Program-made: the position numbers and the translations under genes
The notes under the pieces: generated by a model
Seen by the model: only the letters and a program-made list of their open reading frames with translations
Database searches by the model: none
What the model was told of the DNA's origin: nothing
DNA from: Bacillota bacterium
GTDB taxonomy: Bacteria; Bacillota; Clostridia; Christensenellales; UMGS416
Direction: 5' to 3'
Assembly (NCBI GenBank): GCA_023398815.1
Contig: JAEWRW010000011.1
Location: forward strand, 1-39,790
Length of the DNA: 39,790 nt
Part shown: positions 15,698 to 23,940 of the stretch, piece by piece
How positions within the stretch are numbered: the stretch's first letter is position 1
Layout: every line of letters begins with the position of its first letter

Positions 15698-16663
15698 ATG
15701 TATTATCTTGGCGTGGATTTGGGCGGCACCAACATTGCCGTCGGCGTGGTGGACGAGAATGGCCGCATCCTGCACAAGGACAGCGTGCCCACCGGCGCAG
15801 GCCGTCCCCCGCAAGAGACCCTGGACGACATGGCGGCCATCAGCCGCAAGGTGGTGGCTGACGCCGGCCTGAAGCTGGACGACATCGCCGCCGTGGGCAT
15901 CGGTTCTCCCGGCCTCATCGATATTGGGACCGGCGCGGTCGTGTTTGCCAACAACCTCTACTGGCACAATGTGCCGCTGGCTGGCTCCATGGCCAAGGCA
16001 CTGGGTAAGCCCGCTTTTGCCGACAACGACGCCAACGTGGCGGCCCTGGCCGAGGTCGAAGCCGGCAGCATGAAGGGCGCGAAGAACGCGGTGCTGCTGA
16101 CGCTGGGCACCGGCGTGGGCGGCGGCATCATCATCAATGGCCGCATCTACGCCGGCACCCACAACGGCGGGGCCGAGCTGGGGCACATGTGCCTCGTTCT
16201 CAATGGCGAGCAGTGCACCTGCGGCAACAAGGGCTGCGTCGAGCGCTACACCTCGGCCACCGCTCTCATCCGCGAGGGTCGCAAGTCCGCCGAGGCCCAC
16301 ACTGATGGCGCCATCGCCCGGAAAGTCGGTGGCGACTTCGACAAGATCTCCGCCAAGACGGTCATCGACTGCGCCCGCGAGGGGGACGCCGAGGCCGTGC
16401 GCATCTTCGATGAGTACATCTACGCCCTCACCATGACGATCATCACCGTCATCAACATCTTTGAGCCACAGGCCATTGCCATTGGCGGTGGCGTCAGCGC
16501 GGCGGGCGACTTCCTGATGAAGCCGCTGGAGAAGTCGGTGACCGACCACCTCTTCTACCCAGACATCCCGCACCCGGCCATCGTGCAGGCGGTGCTGGGC
16601 AACGACGCGGGCATCATCGGCGCGGCCATGAATGGCAAGGCCCGCCTGGCCGACCAGGGCTGA
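15698..16663 (+). CDS. ROK-family glucokinase
   Basis: 321 residues from ATG 15698, 7 bases after AAGGAGG; a GTG directly before it is too close. ATP-binding DLGGTN at 7-12, catalytic D111 in DNDANVAA, LGTGVGGG near 136-143, and the ROK zinc motif CTCGNKGC at 173-180 with H163 in ELGHM. It phosphorylates glucose to glucose-6-P; other ROK sugar kinases (fructose, GlcNAc, ManNAc) share these motifs, so glucose is the likely but not certain substrate. The gene is last in the HAD-hprK operon and is followed by a long perfect hairpin. Confidence 0.9.
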   Translation: MYYLGVDLGGTNIAVGVVDENGRILHKDSVPTGAGRPPQETLDDMAAISRKVVADAGLKLDDIAAVGIGSPGLIDIGTGAVVFANNLYWHNVPLAGSMAKALGKPAFADNDANVAALAEVEAGSMKGAKNAVLLTLGTGVGGGIIINGRIYAGTHNGGAELGHMCLVLNGEQCTCGNKGCVERYTSATALIREGRKSAEAHTDGAIARKVGGDFDKISAKTVIDCAREGDAEAVRIFDEYIYALTMTIITVINIFEPQAIAIGGGVSAAGDFLMKPLEKSVTDHLFYPDIPHPAIVQAVLGNDAGIIGAAMNGKARLADQG

Positions 16664-16686
16664 GGCACAATAAGGAGCACGAAACA

Positions 16687-16715
16687 AGCAGCCGCCGGAG
16701 GTTCCGGCGGCTGCT
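16687..16715. terminator. Hairpin after the ROK kinase gene
   Basis: Perfect 13-pair stem AGCAGCCGCCGGA / TCCGGCGGCTGCT with loop GGT. It is followed by GTGTTG rather than a T-run, so it may act as a convergent barrier to both the ROK operon and the minus-strand MafI-like gene. Confidence 0.7.
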
Positions 16716-16727
16716 GTGTTGTCGGCT

Positions 16728-16994
16728 TTATATGGGGGATCGGATGAGTCGTTTGATGTCCTGCCAGTGGTGGCTGTTCATCTCCAGCATTCGGCCAATA
16801 CGCTCGATGGTTTCATAATCATTCACTGATATGCTGAGATTATCCTGTCCGATGGCGCTGCATAGTTCTTCGTAGGCCAACCCATATTCCCTGTGTTCAC
16901 AGAACTCCCGGATGGTATTGTTATCCCGTGCTGGCAATTCGACGTTCGCGCATAGCAACAGAAGCGCTTCTTCAATCTCGAGATGCAGATCCAT
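16728..16994 (-). CDS. MafI-like immunity protein (orphan)
   Basis: 88 residues, acidic, all-helical in appearance. The pattern REFCEHREYGLAYEELCSAI, then ISVNDYETIERIGRMLEM, then HHWQDIKRLI resembles the MafI family of immunity proteins, in which a [FY]IxHxEYGxAxExLC helix, an IS...Y..I segment and a terminal W...LI are conserved. MafI proteins protect against MafB-type secreted toxins. No toxin gene is adjacent: the neighbours are a ROK kinase and glmS. The ATG at 16994 has GGAAG nearby. Local DNA is more AT-rich than around it, which fits recent acquisition. Recognition is by memory of the pattern, so moderate confidence. Confidence 0.6.
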   Translation of the reverse strand: MDLHLEIEEALLLLCANVELPARDNNTIREFCEHREYGLAYEELCSAIGQDNLSISVNDYETIERIGRMLEMNSHHWQDIKRLIRSPI

Positions 16995-17209
16995 GATTCA
17001 CTTCCGCCTTCCTTTTGCTTGCTCCCATGGGGCTACACGATCGCAACGAAGCCACTCGGTGCTCTGAGTTTTGTCAGGAGTGCTAGAAAAGTAGACAACA
17101 TTAGCATATCACAATAGCATAAACCTGGTAATTCTACTCACACTGGTGAGACTTTGGAGAGGAAATAGATGGCGGGGATATGCTGGCAGAAACTCATGGT
17201 TCTTGAATG

Positions 17210-17241
17210 CAACAGCCCGGAGAAAACGCTCCGGGCTGTTG
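17210..17241 (-). terminator. glmS terminator hairpin
   Basis: Perfect 13-pair stem CAACAGCCCGGAG / CTCCGGGCTGTTG with a six-base loop, 24 bases after the glmS stop. The distal side reads GCATTC, without a T-run. Between this and the MafI-like gene (17242 aside, 16995-17209) I see no gene; a 14-base CTCAC-ACTG-GTGAG inverted repeat lies near 17140. Confidence 0.75.
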
Positions 17242-17265
17242 TAGCAAAGTAGTCGGTATGCCCCC

Positions 17266-19092
<1,827 letters not shown>

Positions 19093-19123
19093 GGTTGAAT
19101 CCTACCTTTCTGTTTTTGGGTAC

Positions 19124-19144
19124 AAAAAAAGCGCCTCTCGCGCT
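19124..19144 (-). terminator. Terminator-like hairpin between the glmS ribozyme and glmS
   Basis: On the minus strand AGCGC-GAGAG-GCGCT followed by TTTTTT; three G-U/A-U pairs (GAG with TTT) can lengthen the stem to eight. It is only about 32 bases before the glmS ATG, with no room for another promoter, so glmS transcription must pass through it. Function as an attenuator is inference. Confidence 0.5.
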
Positions 19145-19258
19145 CTCCGGTTGCCGCGGGAACCAAGCCCTGCGGCGCTGCGCACCCTAAGTATGGGCAA
19201 GACACCGCGCAATAAAACGCAGGCCGCCCATGGCGCAGCCATGGCGTGCTCTTCGCCC

Positions 19259-19405
19259 GATCCTTGTTGTGCCGCCCGTTGCCGAGCGGTTTTGAAGGTC
19301 TTTGACGGTTGGCGATCCTCCGCGGGGCATCCGCCGAATGTTTCGATACTCCCCGACCTCGTCGGAACGAGCCACCCAGTGGGCAGTCGTTCCCTGGCGC
19401 TCTAT
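19259..19405 (-). ncRNA. glmS ribozyme: glmS ribozyme (GlcN6P-activated self-cleaving riboswitch)
   Basis: Read on the minus strand, the core matches the known glmS ribozyme in order: AGA then GCGCC at the cleavage site (between 19401 and 19400), a GGAACGA...TCGTTCC stem, CGACGAGG, GGGGAGTATCGAA, TTCGGCGGATGCCCC, and a 3' domain with GACCTTCAAAACCG ... CACAACAAGGATC. These correspond to GACGAGG, TATCGAA, TCGGCGGATGCC and the CTTCAAACC/GAACAAAG parts of the Bacillus anthracis ribozyme as I recall it. GlcN-6-P acts as the cofactor for self-cleavage, which destabilises glmS mRNA in Bacillus. It fills the first half of the 407-base gap between glmM and glmS. Confidence 0.96.
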
Positions 19406-19430
19406 TTGGTTGTGGCCTGCCGAAGTTGCC

Positions 19431-19440
19431 TCACCTCCTT
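19431..19440 (-). other. Perfect Shine-Dalgarno sequence without a start codon, upstream of the ribozyme
   Basis: The minus strand reads AAGGAGGTGA, full-length complement to the 16S rRNA 3' end, about 30 bases upstream of the ribozyme cleavage site and after the glmM stop. No ATG, GTG or TTG follows within 4-15 bases. The rest of the 19406-19499 stretch shows no clear promoter. Confidence 0.5.
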
Positions 19441-19499
19441 GCCTGTCGCTTGTGTTCCGTCCGTCAGCAGTCTATGTCACCGGGGGGCGGCGGGTGCCG

Positions 19500-20843
19500 C
19501 TACCCCAGCCGGTCGGCAATGAGAGCCGCCAACGCCTCGGCGTCGGCACGCACGCGGGCTTCGTCCTCGCCCTCGATCATCACGCGGATCAGCGGCTCGG
19601 TGCCGGATGGGCGCACCAGCACCCGGCCTCGGCTACCGTAACTCATTTCGATGCGGGTGATCGCCTCGTTGATGATCGCGTCACTGGCGAGCCGTGCCTT
19701 GGCTTCGTTGTCGGTCAGGCGCACGTTCACCAGCTCCTGGGGGAAGACGCTCATGGCGTTCTTCAGCTCCCGTAGGGGCTGGCCGCTGCGCCGGATGGCC
19801 GAGAGCAGCTTCACCGCGCTCACCAGGCCGTCGCCGGTCGTATTCTCCCGCAAAAAGATCACATGGCCGGACTGCTCGCCGCCGATGGCGAACCCATCCT
19901 GTTGCATGCGCTCCAGCACATACCGGTCGCCCACCGCGGTGATGGAGACGTCGATGCCAGCCTCCTGCATGGCCACGCGCAGCCCAAGGTTGCTCATCAC
20001 CGTCACCACCAGCGTGTTGCGGTCCAGCAACCCCTGCTCCTTCATATCGAGGGCGCAGATGGCCATGATTCGGTCGCCATCCACGATTTCGCCGTCGCCG
20101 TCCACCGCCAGCATCCGGTCGGCGTCGCCGTCGAAGGCAAAGCCGATGTCGGCGTTGGTGTCGCGTACGATGCTCTGCAGGTGCTCCATGTGGGTGGAGC
20201 CGCAGTTGTCGTTGATGTTGATGCCGTTGGGGTAGTCGTAGACCGAGATGATCTGCGCCCCCAACTCAGAAAAGAGGCGCGGCGCAATGTGGAAGGCCGC
20301 ACCGTTGGCGCAATCCAGCACGATGCGCATGCCCCGCAGCTTCACGTCCACCAGCGACTTCAGGAACGCCAGGTAGTCGTCCTCGGCCCGGTCGAGCATC
20401 TCAATGGTGCCCACGTCCGCGCCGGTGGCCCGGGGCAGGCTGTCGCAGCCCAGCAGCGACTCAATGCGATCCTCGGTGGCGTCGGGCAGCTTGAAACCGT
20501 TGCCGTCGAAGAACTTGATGCCGTTGTATTCCATCGGGTTGTGGGAGGCTGAGATGACCACGCCGGCGTCGCAGCCGTAGCGGCGGGTGAGCCAGGCGAC
20601 GGCGGGGGTGGGCATGACGCCGGCCAGCAGCACATCGGCCCCCACCGAGCAGAGCCCGGCCGCCAGCGCCGACTCCAGCATGTTGCCGGAGATGCGGGTG
20701 TCCCGCCCCACAAGGATTTTGGGGCGCTTGGTTCCCTCGCTCAATACAAAGGCTCCAGCCCGACCCAGGTCATAGGCCAGCAGCGCGTCCAGTTCCTGCC
20801 CGGCCACGCCGCGCACGCCATCGGTTCCAAACAGTCTTCCCAA
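19500..20843 (-). CDS. glmM: Phosphoglucosamine mutase
   Basis: 447 residues from TTG 20843, giving the family N-terminus MGRLFGTDGVRG; GGAAGGA lies about 9 bases upstream. Longer starts at TTG 20861 and 20867 add residues that the family lacks. The phosphoserine loop is ISASHNP with S100, metal-binding DGDADR near residue 240, and the sugar-binding GEQSGH near 325 and RPSGTEP near 410. It interconverts GlcN-6-P and GlcN-1-P on the way to UDP-GlcNAc, directly after GlmS. The gene lies upstream of the ribozyme and glmS on the same strand, so a dicistronic glmM-glmS transcript with cleavage between them is likely. Confidence 0.97.
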   Translation of the reverse strand: MGRLFGTDGVRGVAGQELDALLAYDLGRAGAFVLSEGTKRPKILVGRDTRISGNMLESALAAGLCSVGADVLLAGVMPTPAVAWLTRRYGCDAGVVISASHNPMEYNGIKFFDGNGFKLPDATEDRIESLLGCDSLPRATGADVGTIEMLDRAEDDYLAFLKSLVDVKLRGMRIVLDCANGAAFHIAPRLFSELGAQIISVYDYPNGININDNCGSTHMEHLQSIVRDTNADIGFAFDGDADRMLAVDGDGEIVDGDRIMAICALDMKEQGLLDRNTLVVTVMSNLGLRVAMQEAGIDVSITAVGDRYVLERMQQDGFAIGGEQSGHVIFLRENTTGDGLVSAVKLLSAIRRSGQPLRELKNAMSVFPQELVNVRLTDNEAKARLASDAIINEAITRIEMSYGSRGRVLVRPSGTEPLIRVMIEGEDEARVRADAEALAALIADRLG

Positions 20844-20876
20844 GTTCAGCCATCCTTCCAAGCACAAATCGCAGTT

Positions 20877-20905
20877 ATTTTAACACACTCCACCCAATCC
20901 GGCAA
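20877..20905 (-). promoter_or_regulatory. glmM promoter
   Basis: On the minus strand TTGCCG at 20905-20900, exact 17-base spacer, TAAAAT at 20882-20877, 34 bases before the TTG start. Confidence 0.7.
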
Positions 20906-20942
20906 TTTGGTATAGCCCAGAACCGCGGAGAACCCTTCCTCC

Positions 20943-21020
20943 ATGTGCGGCGAACGGTTCGATGAAACTGAACCAAGCCTTCTAAATCGCGTACGACGCC
21001 GCAACGTCGTACGCGAAGGG
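20943..21020 (+). repeat. Structured repeat element, copy 2 of 3
   Basis: Block order as in the other copies: CATGTGCGGCGA (20942 on), a CGAA-CGG-TTCG stem, GAACCAAGC, AAATCGCG, then a perfect 12-pair stem TCGCGTACGACG (20987-20998) with CGTCGTACGCGA (21005-21016), and CGAAGGGCTGCC. It lies in the trxB-glmM gap, 7 bases from the trxB stop codon, on the strand opposite to both genes. The hairpin could also end trxB transcription on the minus strand, where it is followed by TTTAGAAG. Confidence 0.65.
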
Positions 21021-21026
21021 CTGCCG

Positions 21027-21947
21027 TCATCCTTGGCGAATCAAGTAGTCGCTGGCGGCGGTGGCGGCGATGGCTCCGTCGGCGGCGGCGGTCACCATCT
21101 GGCGCAGCACGGTGTCCCGCGCGTCGCCGGCGGCAAATACACCGGGGATGTTGGTGGCCATGCGGTCGTCGGTCACAATGTAGCCGTCGCGGTTGAGCTC
21201 CACCTGCCCGCGCAGCAGGTCGGTGCGGGGGAGGATGCCGATGGCCACGAACACGCCGTCCACGGTCAGTTCCCGGGTTTCGTTGGTTTTCACGTTCCGC
21301 ACGCGGATGGCCTTCAGGTTGTCGTCGGCCACCAGTTCTTCCACCACGGTGTCCCACAGCGTCTCCACCCGCTCGTCCGATGTCACGCGGTTGGCCACGA
21401 TGGCCGCCGCCCGCAATGTGTCGCGCCGGTGGATGAGGTAGACCTTCTTGGCCATGCGGGTGAGGTAGGCTGTGTCCTCGCAGGCGGTGTCGCCGCCGCC
21501 CACCACCGCCACCGTGCGGTCGCGGAAGAACGCGCCGTCGCAGGTGGCGCAGTAGCTGACGCCACGACCCCGCAGTTCGTCCTCCCGCGGGAGGCCAAGC
21601 AGGCGCGGCTCAGCCCCCACGCACAGGATGACCGTACGGGCCTCGTGCACGCCGGACGCGGTGTGCACGCGCTTGACGGGGCCTTCGAGCTCCAGTTTTT
21701 CGCCCTGCTCGTAGAGTACCTCCACCCCGAAGCGGGTGGCCTGCTGCTCCAGCAGCACGCCAAAGTCGGCACCGTTGACGCCCTCGGGGAAGCCGGGGTA
21801 ATTCTCCAGCAGGGGGGTGGTGGTGATTTGCCCGCCGGGGAACATCCCCTCAAGTACCGCAGTTTTAAGGCCCGCGCGGCTGGCATACATGCCGGCGGTC
21901 AGGCCCGCCGGGCCGCCGCCAACGACAATGCAATCGTATGTAGACAT
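21027..21947 (-). CDS. trxB: Thioredoxin reductase
   Basis: 306 residues from ATG 21947, five bases after GGAGGT. FAD motif GGGPAGLTAG at 10-19, redox-active C133-AT-C136 in CATCDGAFF, NADPH motif GGGDTA at 150-155, and the second FAD contact GVFAAGDARDT near 270. It reduces thioredoxin with NADPH in the cytoplasm. The in-frame extension to 22037 has no ribosome site. It is first in the minus-strand run trxB-glmM-glmS, but glmM has its own promoter. Divergent from pit. Confidence 0.97.
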   Translation of the reverse strand: MSTYDCIVVGGGPAGLTAGMYASRAGLKTAVLEGMFPGGQITTTPLLENYPGFPEGVNGADFGVLLEQQATRFGVEVLYEQGEKLELEGPVKRVHTASGVHEARTVILCVGAEPRLLGLPREDELRGRGVSYCATCDGAFFRDRTVAVVGGGDTACEDTAYLTRMAKKVYLIHRRDTLRAAAIVANRVTSDERVETLWDTVVEELVADDNLKAIRVRNVKTNETRELTVDGVFVAIGILPRTDLLRGQVELNRDGYIVTDDRMATNIPGVFAAGDARDTVLRQMVTAAADGAIAATAASDYLIRQG

Positions 21948-21977
21948 CGTGTACCTCCAGATGATTTGACACAATTT

Positions 21978-21983
21978 AGTATA
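21978..21983 (-). promoter_or_regulatory. Probable -10 of trxB
   Basis: TATACT on the minus strand, 30 bases before the ATG. I see no good -35 at the expected distance. Confidence 0.4.
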
Positions 21984-22074
21984 CACCGAAATGGGGGAAT
22001 TTGCATCCTCTTCCTGACGCTCGCGGTATTGTGCCACACCGTTTGCACATCCTATTGTTGTTCGCGGTCATTTG

Positions 22075-22091
22075 TGTTAATTTTGTGTTAA
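22075..22091 (-). promoter_or_regulatory. PhoP-type box pair, upstream of the pit promoter
   Basis: On the minus strand two TTAACA hexamers spaced by five bases (at 22091-22086 and 22080-22075), an exact 11-base period. This is the arrangement of Bacillus PhoP binding sites. It lies 15-30 bases upstream of the pit -35. Confidence 0.65.
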
Positions 22092-22105
22092 TAAGGCGGT
22101 TTTCA

Positions 22106-22135
22106 TTGCCAAAGTTCGGCACAGTCCGGTATACT
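22106..22135 (+). promoter_or_regulatory. pit-phoU promoter
   Basis: TTGCCA at 22106-22111, 18-base spacer, TATACT at 22130-22135. The second PhoP-type box pair begins on the last base of the -10. Confidence 0.7.
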
Positions 22136-22151
22136 GTTAACCGTTTGTTAA
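22135..22151 (-). promoter_or_regulatory. PhoP-type box pair over the pit transcription start
   Basis: Again two TTAACA hexamers on the minus strand with a five-base gap (22151-22146 and 22140-22135). Both sit in a GTTAAC palindrome. Location over the start suggests repression, or binding together with the upstream pair. Confidence 0.6.
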
Positions 22152-22240
22152 CGATATGAGGAGATTCGCGTGCTCCGCCAATGGCGGTGGGGTCCACCCG
22201 CACGCAGGGCGTCGGGCAGGGGCGAAAAGAAAGAGGAAAC

Positions 22241-23236
22241 ATGACTATTGCCGTCATCGTCGTCGTTGTGCTGGTCAGCGCATCGGTGTTTGTCAACGGC
22301 TGGACGGACGCACCGAATGCCATTGCAACGGTCGTCTCCACCCGTGTGCTGCGCCCCCGCGTTGCCGTCATGATGGCCGCCGCCTTCAACTTGCTGGGGG
22401 TCATGATCTCTGGCACAGCAGTGGCCGCCACCGTGCAGGGCATCGTGTCGCTGGACACCCCGGGCAAGGAGGGGCTGATCACCCTGGCCGCCGCTCAGTT
22501 TTCCATCGTGTTGTGGTCCACCGTTGCGTGGAAGTTCGGTCTGCCCACCAGTGAAAGCCATGGGCTCATCGCAGGGCTGACGGGCGCGGGGCTGGCCCAG
22601 GTCGGCTGGTCCACATTCACCAGTACCTCCTGGGGTAAGGTTCTCATTGGCCTGGCCATCTCCTCCGTTGCGGGGTTTATTGTGGCAGTGGGCACCACCT
22701 GGCTTATCATCTTCATCTTCCGCCGTGTCAAGCGCGGCGACGCCAACCGCTTCTTTTCCATTGGCCAGATCGTATCAGCCGCTTTGATGAGTTATAACCA
22801 TGGCGCCCAGGATGGACAGAAGTTCCTGGGTATTTTTGCGCTGGCGCTGGGGCTGGGCGGAATCATCTCCGTCGGCACGCCCATCCCGTGGTGGGCCAAA
22901 CTGTGCGTGTCGGGCGTGATGTGCCTGGGCACGTCGCTGGGTGGCTACCGCATCATCAGCAAGATGGGCATGGAGATGGTGAAGCTCGAAAAGTATCAGG
23001 GTTTCTCGGCGGAGCTGGGCGCGTCGGTGCTGATGCTCTTCGCCACCCATTTTGGCATTCCGCTCTCCACCACCCAGACCAAGGCCACCGCCATCATGGG
23101 TGCGGGCGCGGCGCGGCGTCTTTCCAACGTCAACTGGGGCGTCGTCAGGGAGATGTTCACCGCCTGGATATTAACGTTCCCCATCTGCATCGCCATCGGC
23201 TATGTGATGACCAAGCTCTTCACTTTCCTGTTTTGA
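22241..23236 (+). CDS. pit: PiT-family inorganic phosphate transporter
   Basis: 331 residues from ATG 22241 with AGAGGA just upstream; the in-frame start at 22181 gives a polar N-terminus that the family lacks. Both PiT signature repeats are present: VNGWTDAPNAIATVVSTR near residue 20 and SYNHGAQDGQKFLGIF near 185, with GLPTSESHGLIAGLTGAG and PLSTTQTKATAIMGAGAARR marking the two inverted halves. About ten membrane helices. It carries phosphate with H+ or Na+ as metal-phosphate. A PhoU-like gene follows after 15 bases, the standard Pit-DUF47 pair. PhoP-type boxes upstream suggest phosphate control. Confidence 0.95.
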   Translation: MTIAVIVVVVLVSASVFVNGWTDAPNAIATVVSTRVLRPRVAVMMAAAFNLLGVMISGTAVAATVQGIVSLDTPGKEGLITLAAAQFSIVLWSTVAWKFGLPTSESHGLIAGLTGAGLAQVGWSTFTSTSWGKVLIGLAISSVAGFIVAVGTTWLIIFIFRRVKRGDANRFFSIGQIVSAALMSYNHGAQDGQKFLGIFALALGLGGIISVGTPIPWWAKLCVSGVMCLGTSLGGYRIISKMGMEMVKLEKYQGFSAELGASVLMLFATHFGIPLSTTQTKATAIMGAGAARRLSNVNWGVVREMFTAWILTFPICIAIGYVMTKLFTFLF

Positions 23237-23251
23237 TAAGGAGGATTTGAC

Positions 23252-23875
23252 ATGTCTCGTGTGTTTAAGAAAGAAGTGGACTATTTCGAGGAATTCACCA
23301 CCGGTGTTGGCTTTTGCAAGCGTGCGGCCGAGGCCCTGCTGGCCACGCTCAACGATGAGAAGCTCAACAACATGGAGCGTGAGACGATCCACAAGATCGA
23401 GCAGGAAGCGGACAAGCATGTGCACAGCATGTTCAACCACCTGAACCACTCGTTCATCACCCCCATCGATCGGGAGGACATCATGCAGATCGTGTCCGAG
23501 ACGGACAACGTGACCGACGGCATCGACGCGGTTTCGGAAGAGTTCTACATGATGCACATTGACAAGCTCCTGCCGGCCTCCCGCACCATGGCAGAACTCA
23601 TTGTGCGCTCCTGCACCCACATGGTGGCCATGATGGAAGAACTCAAGCAGTTCAAGAAGAACAACAAGCTAATGGAGCAGATCATCGAGATCAACAACAT
23701 TGAGGAAGAGGGCGACAAGATCTACCGTGAGGCGGTCTACAACCTCTTTGCCCCCGGGCAGGATGCGATGCTCGCCATCAAGTGGCGCTCCATTCTGGAC
23801 CTGATGGAGAACGTGCTCGACAACTGTGAGAACGTCGCCGACACTGTGCAGTCGATCATCACCAAGAACAAGTAA
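23252..23875 (+). CDS. DUF47 family PhoU-like phosphate transport regulator
   Basis: 207 residues, highly charged and helical: a four-to-six helix PhoU-like bundle. Typical features are FFEEF-like start (VDYFEEFTTGVGFC), IEQEADKHVHSMFNHLNHSFITPIDREDIMQI near residues 45-77, and a second EEEGDKIYREAV repeat near 150. DUF47 proteins bind metals through E/D-rich repeats and modulate the Pit permease. Good AAGGAGG ribosome site. Co-transcribed with pit and followed by a strong hairpin. Confidence 0.93.
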   Translation: MSRVFKKEVDYFEEFTTGVGFCKRAAEALLATLNDEKLNNMERETIHKIEQEADKHVHSMFNHLNHSFITPIDREDIMQIVSETDNVTDGIDAVSEEFYMMHIDKLLPASRTMAELIVRSCTHMVAMMEELKQFKKNNKLMEQIIEINNIEEEGDKIYREAVYNLFAPGQDAMLAIKWRSILDLMENVLDNCENVADTVQSIITKNK

Positions 23876-23894
23876 CACAGTCCGCGCAGAGAAT

Positions 23895-23921
23895 AACGGC
23901 CCGCTTCGAAAGCGGGCCGTT
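23895..23921. terminator. Terminator shared by pit-phoU and the convergent LRR gene
   Basis: Perfect 12-pair stem AACGGCCCGCTT / AAGCGGGCCGTT with a CGA loop; TTTGTG follows on the plus strand and TATTC on the minus strand. Confidence 0.85.
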
Positions 23922-23940
23922 TGTGTTGTGGATGCCGCCG

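Noticed and set aside
17170..17253. 27-codon ORF with a GGAGAGG site on the plus strand downstream of the MafI-like gene
   Set aside because: It runs through the glmS terminator hairpin and ends right after it; no similarity or promoter.
19150..19185. T-box-like sequence in the glmS leader
   Set aside because: The minus strand has AGGGCTTGGTTCCCGCGG, reminiscent of AGGGTGGNACCGCG, but spacing is wrong and no Stem I or specifier region is recognisable. glmS is not a known T-box target.
20943..21000. Short peptide starting MCGER/MCGDR in the structured repeat
   Set aside because: Copies 2 and 3 can be read as MCGERF... and MCGDRS..., but copy 3 stops after 20 codons, copy 1 lacks the ATG, and the changes follow base pairing rather than codon positions.
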